From: Longicatena sp.
GTDB taxonomy: Bacteria; Bacillota_I; Bacilli_A; Erysipelotrichales; Erysipelotrichaceae
Assembly: GCA_020025055.1 (NCBI GenBank)
Contig: JAHHST010000069.1
Coordinates: 1 to 7,982, forward strand
DNA length: 7,982 nucleotides
Reading direction: 5' to 3'
Below, piece by piece: positions 1 to 5,872 of the stretch. The notes beneath the pieces were generated by a model, which was not told the DNA's origin, did not search any database, and was given only the letters and a program-made list of their open reading frames with translations. Position numbers and translations under genes: made by a program. Each line of letters starts with the position of its first letter. Positions within the stretch are counted from its first letter, which is position 1.

Positions 1-11
1 CACTTTGATAT

Positions 12-54
12 AAAAAAGATGATTTCAAGGTATTTTAACCTAAAATCATCTTTT
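12..54 (-). terminator. Rho-independent terminator, best read on the minus strand
   Basis: A 12-bp perfect stem (14-25 pairing with 43-54) encloses a 17-nt loop that can form four more pairs (28-31 with 38-41). Read on the minus strand the stem is followed by six T residues (complement of 12-17), as in an intrinsic terminator. The plus strand has only four T residues after the stem, so it could stop plus-strand transcripts too, but less convincingly. It lies about 150 bp beyond the stop of the TetR-family gene and may end that transcript or one arriving from outside the window. Bases 55-202 hold nothing else I can support. Confidence 0.6.
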
Positions 55-202
55 AGTAGTTTTCCAACAAGTTGTCCATTATTTGACATATAGTTAATAA
101 AACAGAAAATATTTCAAATTCTTTTGATGATAATGTTTTATATATTCTTCTCTTGATTCTGAAGTTTGAAACTATTATAGATTAACTTTTCTTAGTATTG
201 AA

Positions 203-769
203 TTAGGGGTTAAGAGAATGATGAATCGTATTGATAATATCCTGAATTGGAACTTGGGTATTTCCTAACATATTTTGTATGATTAAACCGTCTAATAAAG
301 CAATAATTACATAAGAAAATGTTTCGTCTTGAATATTGTTTTTTTCAGTTACTTTATGTAGTGCTGTCTTTATTGTTTCTCTCCATGATGCATATCGAAT
401 TTGAAATCGTAAGGCTAGTTCTTGATTGCTTGTAATTGCTTCATTTAATAAATATACATGTAAACGACCATTGGTTTCATCAGTAAGTATTTTTTCAAAT
501 AATGCTTTTAGTATTTCTTTTGGAGAAATATGATTGTTTGCATATTCGATTAAATCAAGTAATTCGTTTGATATTTTTGTCATATTACAATCCGCAATAT
601 CATAAATAATATCATCTTTTGCAGAATAGTAATAGTAAAGGGTACCTTTACTAATACCAGCTTGTTGAGCAATATCTTTAAGACTTGTATTTTTCACACC
701 TTTTTTGGATATGATTGTAGAGGCTACAGATAAAATATGGGATTTCATATCTTGAATATCATCATTCAT
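203..769 (-). CDS. TetR/AcrR-family transcriptional regulator
   Basis: This is a 188-residue protein, the normal size for a one-domain TetR-type repressor. Residues about 8-55 form the DNA-binding domain. The helix-turn-helix lies at about 29-48 and carries the family signature DIAQQAGISKGTLYYYY followed by the usual acidic/lysine stretch (SAKDDI). The remaining roughly 130 residues are the variable helical ligand-binding and dimerisation part, so the inducer cannot be predicted. The start is supported by an AGAAGG ribosome binding site (776-781 on the complement) 6 nt before the ATG. The gene is divergent from a yitT-like gene, and a 17-bp palindrome overlaps its own -10. This suggests it represses itself and perhaps the neighbour; that is inference. 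TetR proteins often control efflux pumps, but the MATE gene in this window is more than 2 kb away. Confidence 0.93.
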   Translation of the reverse strand: MNDDIQDMKSHILSVASTIISKKGVKNTSLKDIAQQAGISKGTLYYYYSAKDDIIYDIADCNMTKISNELLDLIEYANNHISPKEILKALFEKILTDETNGRLHVYLLNEAITSNQELALRFQIRYASWRETIKTALHKVTEKNNIQDETFSYVIIALLDGLIIQNMLGNTQVPIQDIINTIHHSLNP

Positions 770-814
770 ATAATACCTTCTTTCTATTGGTTAAAGGTTT
801 GCATAAGTGTTTTC

Positions 815-831
815 ATTATAAACATTATAAT
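815..831. promoter_or_regulatory. Candidate TetR operator, 17-bp palindrome
   Basis: ATTATAA-ACA-TTATAAT has perfect 7-bp arms around a 3-bp centre. It covers the -10 and part of the spacer of the TetR-family promoter and ends 5 bp before the -35 of the yitT promoter. This is the arrangement expected of an autoregulatory TetR operator. The caveat is that the arms contain only A and T in an AT-rich gap, so chance is a real alternative. Confidence 0.4.
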
Positions 832-842
832 AGAATTGTCAA
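815..842 (-). promoter_or_regulatory. Promoter of the TetR-family gene
   Basis: Read on the minus strand, TTGACA (complement of 837-842) is followed after 16 nt by TATAAT (complement of 815-820). Both hexamers match the sigma-A consensus perfectly. The predicted transcription start is near 808, giving a leader of about 40 nt with the AGAAGG ribosome binding site inside it. The -35 shares bases with the -35 of the opposite promoter. Confidence 0.75.
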
Positions 843-865
843 GGGAATATAAAATGGTTTATAAT
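836..865 (+). promoter_or_regulatory. Promoter of the yitT-like gene
   Basis: TTGTCA (836-841) and a perfect TATAAT (860-865) are separated by 18 bp. The predicted start of transcription is around 872, leaving a leader of about 25 to 37 nt depending on which ATG is used. The -35 overlaps that of the divergent TetR-family promoter, so the two RNA polymerases should compete for this site. Confidence 0.7.
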
Positions 866-896
866 ATAAATTAAGGAAGAAATTTATAGAGTAAAT

Positions 897-1751
897 ATGG
901 TGATGAAGATGAATAAAAAAGAATGGGTTATTATTACATTAGGAATGATGTTGATTGCTTGTGGAGTATATTTTTTCTTAGTTCCTAGCGAGGTAATCTT
1001 TGGTAGTGTATCAGGGTTATCTTTTGTTATATCAAAGATTACGAAGATTCCTATATCTGCACTTACTTTTCTATTGAATATGGCTTTGTTAGTGATTGGA
1101 TATATTTTTGTAGGAAAAGAATTTGGAACAAAAACAGTATATACTTCTTTGTTATTACCAATCTTTTTATGGATTCTAGAGCAGTTATTTCCTGTACAAG
1201 GATCGCTTACAAAGAATAATGTATATGATTTAGCATTATATATTTTAGTGATTGCATTAGGACAAGCATTATTGTTTAATGTGAATGCTTCTAGTGGAGG
1301 ACTTGATGTAGTCGCAAAAATTATTAATAAATATACACATATGGAAATTGGAAAAGCAGTAACGATTGCAGGATTTGTAGCTGCTTCAAGTTCTATTTTA
1401 GTATATGATGTAGGAACACTTATTGTATCTTTATTTGGGACTTATTTAAATGGATTAGTAGTTGATTATTTTATTGATGGTTTTAATAAAAAGAAAAGGG
1501 TATGTATTGTATCCGATGATTATGAAGAAATTAAAGATTATATTATTACAAAAATGAAGCGTGGGGTCACGCTATATCCAATAATCGGAGGTTATAATAA
1601 AGAAAATAAAATTGAGTTACAAACGGTTCTTACAAAATATGAATATAAACAATTATTAAATCACTTAAAATATAGTGAATATAAAACATTTGTTACTGTT
1701 AGTACCGTAAATGAAGTTGTTGGATTATGGAATAATAACAAACGAAAATAA
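897..1751 (+). CDS. YitT-family integral membrane protein (DUF161 plus DUF2179)
   Basis: From this start the protein has 284 residues, typical of the family. The N-terminal part (about 10-190) holds five or so hydrophobic membrane segments and family motifs: a first helix ending FFLVPSEVIFGSVSG (26-40) and the conserved NASSGGLDVVAKI (130-142). The C-terminal cytosolic DUF2179 domain (about 202-280) carries the characteristic RGVTLYPIIGGY (222-233) and TVSTVNEVVG (267-276). The molecular function of the family is not settled, and transport is only a guess. The start is uncertain. ATG at 897 has a weak GAG 5 nt upstream, while ATG at 909 has GGTGA (899-903) 5 nt upstream. A stronger AAGGAAG (873-879) is too distant from 897. 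The choice changes only 4 residues. It is monocistronic, divergent from the TetR-family gene and followed by a terminator. Confidence 0.92.
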   Translation: MVMKMNKKEWVIITLGMMLIACGVYFFLVPSEVIFGSVSGLSFVISKITKIPISALTFLLNMALLVIGYIFVGKEFGTKTVYTSLLLPIFLWILEQLFPVQGSLTKNNVYDLALYILVIALGQALLFNVNASSGGLDVVAKIINKYTHMEIGKAVTIAGFVAASSSILVYDVGTLIVSLFGTYLNGLVVDYFIDGFNKKKRVCIVSDDYEEIKDYIITKMKRGVTLYPIIGGYNKENKIELQTVLTKYEYKQLLNHLKYSEYKTFVTVSTVNEVVGLWNNNKRK

Positions 1752-1817
1752 AATAATTTTTCAAACGTATGATTTAAAAGGGTATGTATTAAAGATAGAT
1801 ACATAATCAAATTAAGT

Positions 1818-1853
1818 AAAACAGATGGAATTAACTTTTTCCCATCTGTTTTT
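1818..1853. terminator. Terminator between convergent yitT-like and CPBP genes
   Basis: A perfect 11-bp stem, AAAACAGATGG (1818-1828) with CCATCTGTTTT (1842-1852), encloses a 13-nt loop and ends in a run of five T on the plus strand. Because the stem starts with AAAA, the minus-strand reading also ends in four T, so it can serve both the plus-strand yitT transcript and the minus-strand CPBP transcript that meet here. Confidence 0.8.
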
Positions 1854-1866
1854 AATATCTTATTTA

Positions 1867-2778
1867 TTATTTTGTAATGGTTGTAATGATTGGAAAAATG
1901 ATAAGAATTAATAAAAGAAAAGCTAATTTTGATTTCCAATTTGAAAAAAATGCAGATATTTTTTCACCTTTATTCATTTCCCAATATTCTTTTATTTGTA
2001 CTTTATGACGAAGTAAAAAATATATTGTATAGATTGTGGATATTAGAAGTAAGCCTACAGAAATGATGGTTCCTATGGAAGATACTTCTAAGAACGTTAG
2101 TACACAGGCAAGTACATTATTAAGAAAATGAACAATTATACCTGGTATGATGCTCTGTGTTTTTATTGCTAAATAACCTAAGGCAAGAGAACAGATGAAC
2201 ATTGAAATATTATGCAATAATGATCCATGCATCATTCCAAAAAATAAAGATGAAATTATAATTGCGAACCCATTTCCATAAGGTTTTAATCCATGTAAAA
2301 CAATTCCTCTAAAGAATATTTCTTCAAATATCGGAGCAATGATGCAGATGCTAAGCAATTGTAAAATTAAATCTATATTATTTTTAGGTTCAAAACGAGT
2401 AGCGTAATCAACAAGTTGATAACCAAGTGGTTGTAGTAGTAGATTGATTCCACTAAAAAGTAAGGAAAAGATAAAATTTAATCCTAGAAAAATGATAAAG
2501 GTAATCAATATGGTCTTATAATTCCAGTTTCCTTTCACTGTCATAGGAATTTGAAAATTTAGTTTCTTTGTATATCTTTTTGCTAAATAAATAATGACGA
2601 TGATGGTAGTGATTGATGATGCAATTGAAAGTTGAAAATCTTTGTTTGTTGTAAATAATTCAATGATAGGAACAAGTATAAGAGTTAGGATGTTGGAAAG
2701 TAATAAAAATAATAAGATTGCTGCTCCTATTGCTTTGGAAGTATCATAAACACTTCTTGTTTCATTTTGATCATTCAT
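1867..2778 (-). CDS. CPBP-family intramembrane metalloprotease (Abi/CAAX type)
   Basis: This 303-residue membrane protein has about eight hydrophobic segments. The CPBP domain lies at about 130-230 and all three signature motifs are intact. They are E152-E153 with R157 in APIFEEIFFRG, F180-xxx-H184 in FFGMMHG, and H217-xxx-N221 in HFLNN. The glutamates and histidines are the expected metal-binding/catalytic residues of the Rce1-like fold. Bacterial members cleave or process membrane-associated peptides, and some confer bacteriocin self-immunity, but the substrate here cannot be inferred. The C-terminal tail after the domain (about 230-303) adds more membrane segments, the last at about 284-300, with a charged loop between. 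The start is supported by AGGAGA (complement of 2785-2790) 6 nt upstream. No bacteriocin gene is nearby. The gene has its own promoter and is probably transcribed alone. Confidence 0.92.
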   Translation of the reverse strand: MNDQNETRSVYDTSKAIGAAILLFLLLSNILTLILVPIIELFTTNKDFQLSIASSITTIIVIIYLAKRYTKKLNFQIPMTVKGNWNYKTILITFIIFLGLNFIFSLLFSGINLLLQPLGYQLVDYATRFEPKNNIDLILQLLSICIIAPIFEEIFFRGIVLHGLKPYGNGFAIIISSLFFGMMHGSLLHNISMFICSLALGYLAIKTQSIIPGIIVHFLNNVLACVLTFLEVSSIGTIISVGLLLISTIYTIYFLLRHKVQIKEYWEMNKGEKISAFFSNWKSKLAFLLLILIIFPIITTITK

Positions 2779-2836
2779 AAAAAATCTCCTTTTCTAATTT
2801 CATTTTATAGATTGATGAATCATCTTGTTAAAAGCA

Positions 2837-2865
2837 ATTATAGAAATAGTAAATTTATTTGTCAA
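2837..2865 (-). promoter_or_regulatory. Promoter of the CPBP protease gene
   Basis: On the minus strand TTGACA (complement of 2860-2865), a 17-bp spacer and TATAAT (complement of 2837-2842) form a perfect sigma-A consensus. The predicted start is near 2830, giving a leader of about 50 nt. A small palindrome, GATGA-A-TCATC (2814-2824), falls just inside the transcribed region and could be an operator, though it is short. The rest of the gap to the MATE terminator (2866-2955) shows nothing recognisable. Confidence 0.75.
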
Positions 2866-2955
2866 TAAAAAACAAGCGTTCAAACATATTTAAAATTAAA
2901 GATTGATTATTTTTTATTTCTGATAGTATATTTCAATGCTTTATTAGTTATATGG

Positions 2956-2989
2956 TAAAAAAAAGACTGTCAACTTTTGTCAACAGTCT
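2956..2989 (-). terminator. Terminator of the MATE gene
   Basis: On the minus strand, AGACTGT (complement of 2983-2989) pairs with ACAGTCT (complement of 2964-2970) across a 12-nt loop. The stem is followed immediately by a run of eight T (complement of 2957-2964, the first shared with the stem base). The first arm overlaps the MATE stop codon (2988-2990). This should largely isolate the downstream CPBP gene from MATE transcription. Confidence 0.85.
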
Positions 2990-4361
2990 AAGAATACTTT
3001 AATATTTTTTTCATTGCAAAATAATATACAATGCACGAAATTAGTGGGCTTAAGATATCTGAGATTGGTTCGGCATAGAATATTGCCCTTGCACCGAAGA
3101 TACTTGGCAATATAAATAAAGCAATAAAGTAAATGGTTTTACGTAACATTGATAATGGAAGGGAATATTGAACTTGTCCTAAACCAGTTAATCCATCGAC
3201 AATGGTATATTGAACAGCTAATGGAATAATCATTAAAGTACAAATTCGGATGGCTTTAAATGCTTCTTTTGCAAGCACTGCATCGGATGTAAATAAGCGT
3301 ACAAAGATAGAGCCAGCAAACCAAGCTAAGAAGAATAATAGTGTTGTATATAGTAAAGATAGTAAGACAATATATTTTTCTGCTTTTTTTACTCGATCAG
3401 GTTGTTTTGCACCATAGTTGAAGGCAAGAATTGTTTGAGTTCCTCCAGTAATACCACCTAATGGCATTGTGACTACTAACATGAAACTTTGTGCGATTGT
3501 TGCACAAGTAACTAATAAATCACCCTCACTTGCTCCACCATAACGTTGTAAAAGAGCATTCATAGCAATAATCATAATGTTATCAAAGGCAATGATAAGA
3601 AAGGGAGTCATGCCTATTTTTAATATTTTTAACATTGTTTTAAGATGATAATTTCCAAATCGAATACGAACTGGAATATTTTCTCCCATTAAAAAGTAAA
3701 TAACAAATATGCAACTTGCTAGTTGAGATAGAACCGTTGCGATTGCTGCCCCTTTTACTCCCATATGAAAATAAAAAATAAAAATAGGGTCTAAGATAAT
3801 ATTTAGTATTGCACCAATTAAGACAGATTTCATACCGACTTTAGAGTATCCTTGACAAATAATAAATTGATTCATACCTGTGGCAAGAAGGGCAAAAATA
3901 GTACCAGTTAAATAAACTGAAAAATAGGTATCTGCATAAGGTAGTGTAGTAGGACTTGCACCAAATAATTGTAACATTGGCAAACGAATAGGATAAATGA
4001 TTCCAATTGATATAATTGAAAAAATAATTAGCATTAAAAATGCATTTGCCATAATTTTTGTCGCTTCTTCTTTTCGATTTTCACCTAGTCGCATACTCAT
4101 CAAAGGAGCACCACCAATTCCTACTAAAGAAGCAATCGAACCAATCATTGTAATGACGGGTCCACATATACCTACACCTGCTAAGGCAATGGAGCCAACT
4201 TGTGCAATATTTCCAATATACATACGATCAATAATACTATAAAAAACACTTACAAATTGCGCAAGCATACTAGGAAGGGCAATTCTTAATACAAGTTGTT
4301 TTATATCATCGTTTCCTAAATCGTTTTCTAATACCATAGTTATATTCACATCCTTTTTCAT
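2988..4361 (-). CDS. MATE-family multidrug efflux transporter, MepA-like
   Basis: The 457-residue length and about twelve membrane segments match the MATE family of cation-coupled drug/organic-cation exporters. Recognisable family motifs are IDRMYIGN (44-51) in the first helix, LGENRKEEA (92-100), NIILDPIFIF (187-196), GVKGAAIATVLSQ (201-213), GGTQTILAFNYGAK (306-319, start of the second half), the TGLGQ segment (392-396) and EPISDILSP (431-439). The two six-helix halves are both complete. Substrate cannot be predicted. The start is unclear. ATG at 4361 has no convincing ribosome binding site, while Met-9 (4337) has AAGGA 13 nt upstream, which is somewhat long. A plausible promoter would start transcription almost at the first ATG. 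The gene is divergent from the SPFH operon and ends in its own terminator. No dedicated regulator is adjacent. Confidence 0.95.
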   Translation of the reverse strand: MKKDVNITMVLENDLGNDDIKQLVLRIALPSMLAQFVSVFYSIIDRMYIGNIAQVGSIALAGVGICGPVITMIGSIASLVGIGGAPLMSMRLGENRKEEATKIMANAFLMLIIFSIISIGIIYPIRLPMLQLFGASPTTLPYADTYFSVYLTGTIFALLATGMNQFIICQGYSKVGMKSVLIGAILNIILDPIFIFYFHMGVKGAAIATVLSQLASCIFVIYFLMGENIPVRIRFGNYHLKTMLKILKIGMTPFLIIAFDNIMIIAMNALLQRYGGASEGDLLVTCATIAQSFMLVVTMPLGGITGGTQTILAFNYGAKQPDRVKKAEKYIVLLSLLYTTLLFFLAWFAGSIFVRLFTSDAVLAKEAFKAIRICTLMIIPLAVQYTIVDGLTGLGQVQYSLPLSMLRKTIYFIALFILPSIFGARAIFYAEPISDILSPLISCIVYYFAMKKILKYS

Positions 4362-4369
4362 CCTGTTTT

Positions 4370-4397
4370 ATATTACTTTAAAAATATAGAAAGTCAA
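4370..4397 (-). promoter_or_regulatory. Possible promoter of the MATE gene
   Basis: On the minus strand TTGACT (complement of 4392-4397, 5 of 6) is followed after 16 bp by TAATAT (complement of 4370-4375, 4 of 6). The predicted transcription start, near 4363, would leave almost no leader before the first ATG, which would then be read leaderless, or about 26 nt before Met-9. A second, weaker pairing farther upstream (TTTACA, complement of 4464-4469, with TACATT 17 bp on) would overlap the 19-bp palindrome. Confidence 0.35.
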
Positions 4398-4421
4398 TAA
4401 ATAGTAAGAGAAAATATTATA

Positions 4422-4456
4422 AATGTATATATTTTCAAAGGAATGTATATTTTTCA
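4422..4456. repeat. Pair of direct repeats, period about 20 bp
   Basis: AATGTATATATTTTCA (4422-4437) recurs as AATGTATATTTTCA plus one T (4442-4456). The two copies differ only by one inserted base. The 20-bp offset equals about two turns of the helix, so a protein bound to both would lie on the same face of the DNA. The copies lie between the divergent MATE and SPFH genes, next to a palindrome, and may be regulator sites. Confidence 0.45.
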
Positions 4457-4463
4457 TAAATTA

Positions 4464-4482
4464 TGTAAAATTATATTTTACA
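4464..4482. promoter_or_regulatory. Candidate operator, perfect 19-bp palindrome
   Basis: TGTAAAAT-TAT-ATTTTACA has perfect 8-bp arms around a 3-bp centre. It sits in the 190-bp gap between the divergent MATE gene and SPFH operon, about 70 bp before the SPFH start codon. Its right arm contains TTTACA (4477-4482), a possible -35 for the operon, although the -10 partner at the right distance is poor (TAAGCT, 4500-4505). Nothing resembling a terminator T-run follows, so it looks more like a dimeric regulator site than a terminator. Confidence 0.45.
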
Positions 4483-4551
4483 AAAGGTAGAATATTTGAT
4501 AAGCTAGGAATATAAAATAAGATAGAAATTAAGAAAGCGAGGAACCTGACT

Positions 4552-5844
4552 ATGGGATTATTAAAAGCAGGAATAGGAGCTCTTGGTAGCACATTAGCAG
4601 ATCAGTGGAAAGAGTATTTTTATTGTGATGCGATGGATGTTGATACATTAGTAGTAAAAGGTCAAAAAAGAATATCTTCTAGATCATCCAATACCAAAGG
4701 AAGCGATAATATTATTTCCAATGGTTCTGGAATTGCGGTTGCGGATGGACAATGTATGATCATTGTCGAACAAGGAGAAATTGTTGAAGTGTGCGCAGAA
4801 CCTGGAAAATACACATATGATCGATCAAGTGAACCAAGTATCTTTACAGGATCGTTAGGAAACAGTATTAAAGAAACTTTTAAATTGATTGGAAAACGTT
4901 TTACTTATGGTGGAGATACAGGAAACGATCAAAGAGTATATTATATTAATACGAAAGAAATTATGGATAATAAATTTGGAACTGCAAATCCATTTTTATT
5001 TCATGTAGGGGATGAACATACAGGATTACAACGTGAAGTATCAATACGATGTAATGGTATTTACTCATATAAGATTCAAGATCCATTAAAGTTTTATAAA
5101 AATGTATGTGGAAATGTTGAACAAAGCTATGAAAGAGCACAAATTGATGCACAATTAAAAACCGAATTTATTAGTGCGTTGCAACCTGCATTTGGAAAAC
5201 TATCAGGGATGCAACTATTGCCAAGTGAAATTCCAGCACATGCAATGGAATTAGAAGATGCAATGAATGAGACACTTACGAAAAGATGGTATGAAACACG
5301 TGGGATTACCATTGTTTCGATTGCGATGAATCCAATCACATTATTAGAGGAAGATTTAAGAGCAATTCAAAAAATCCAAGAACGTAAATTATTACGTGAT
5401 GATCCAAACTGGGCTGCAGCTACGATGGTAGAGGCACAAGCAGAGGCGATGAAGTCCGCAGCAGAAAATCCAAATAGTGCAATGATGGGATTTATGGGAA
5501 TGGGCATGGCTTCTCAAGTAGGAGGCATGAATGCGAATAATTTATATGTACAAGGAGAAGAATTGCGTAAACAAGTAAAAGAAGATACTTGGACATGTAG
5601 TTGTGGAACAGAAAATACTTCTAAATTTTGTACAAATTGTGGAAAACCAAAAGAAAATGGATGGGTATGTTCATGTGGTACAGTAAATAAGGGAAAATTC
5701 TGTATGGAATGTGGAAAACCAAAACCAAAGGATGAACCACTATATCGTTGTGATAAATGTGGATGGGAACCAGAAGATCCAAAAAATCCTCCAAAATTTT
5801 GCCCTGAATGCGGAGATCCATTTGATGATAAAGATATAAAATAA
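4552..5844 (+). CDS. SPFH-domain (YdjI-like, COG4260) protein with three C-terminal zinc ribbons
   Basis: This 430-residue protein resembles B. subtilis YdjI, a stomatin/flotillin-type protein that works with PspA at stressed membranes. The N-terminal 25 residues are weakly amphipathic with no clear membrane helix, so membrane contact is probably peripheral. The SPFH core spans about 60-260, with the pattern GQCMIIVEQGEIVEV (66-80), REVSIRCNGIYSYKIQDPLKF (161-181) and an ITIVSIAMNPI strand (252-262). A helix (about 263-305) and a Met/Gly-rich linker (311-326) follow. Three C4 zinc ribbons end the protein: C349/C351/C360/C363, C373/C375/C384/C387 and C400/C403/C417/C420. The first two form a 24-residue tandem duplication. 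The start has GAGGAA (4539-4544) 7 nt upstream. It is first gene of a three-gene operon. The partner or substrate is unknown; a scaffold role is inferred from the family. Confidence 0.92.
   Translation: MGLLKAGIGALGSTLADQWKEYFYCDAMDVDTLVVKGQKRISSRSSNTKGSDNIISNGSGIAVADGQCMIIVEQGEIVEVCAEPGKYTYDRSSEPSIFTGSLGNSIKETFKLIGKRFTYGGDTGNDQRVYYINTKEIMDNKFGTANPFLFHVGDEHTGLQREVSIRCNGIYSYKIQDPLKFYKNVCGNVEQSYERAQIDAQLKTEFISALQPAFGKLSGMQLLPSEIPAHAMELEDAMNETLTKRWYETRGITIVSIAMNPITLLEEDLRAIQKIQERKLLRDDPNWAAATMVEAQAEAMKSAAENPNSAMMGFMGMGMASQVGGMNANNLYVQGEELRKQVKEDTWTCSCGTENTSKFCTNCGKPKENGWVCSCGTVNKGKFCMECGKPKPKDEPLYRCDKCGWEPEDPKNPPKFCPECGDPFDDKDIK
5590..5733 (+). repeat. Tandem duplication of a 72-bp zinc-ribbon unit
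   Basis: Two adjacent in-frame 72-bp units (5590-5661 and 5662-5733) encode residues 347-370 and 371-394 of the SPFH protein. By eye 15 of 24 residues match, including W, all four cysteines, and the shared CSCGT, KFC and CGKPK blocks. The third ribbon (about 398-421) has a different spacing, CxxC with a longer loop, and is not part of the duplication. Confidence 0.85.
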
Positions 5845-5872
5845 TGGATAGAAGCATAGCGAGGTGAATAGG

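Noticed and set aside
83..112. TTGACA at 83-88 as a plus-strand promoter
   Set aside because: No acceptable -10 at 16-18 bp, and the only thing downstream on that strand is the antisense of the TetR-family gene.
1783..1805. Inverted repeat TATGTAT / ATACATA after yitT
   Set aside because: It has a 9-nt loop, A/T-rich arms and no T-run. The stronger terminator at 1818-1853 explains the gap.
1661..1939. Open frame of about 92 codons on the minus strand
   Set aside because: It overlaps the end of yitT and the end of the CPBP gene, spans the terminator at 1818-1853, and its protein is a low-complexity product of A/T-rich sequence with no family features.
3997..4242. Open frame on the plus strand inside the MATE gene
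   Set aside because: It is antisense to conserved MATE helices, and its Ile/Pro-rich product mirrors the codon pattern of the real gene.
4961..5339. Two overlapping minus-strand frames (4961-5152 and 5127-5339)
   Set aside because: Both are antisense to the SPFH core, which has strong family motifs and a good ribosome binding site.
5864..5872. GTG at 5864 as start of the YdjG-like gene
   Set aside because: The GTG is part of the GAGGTG ribosome binding site that serves the ATG at 5873.
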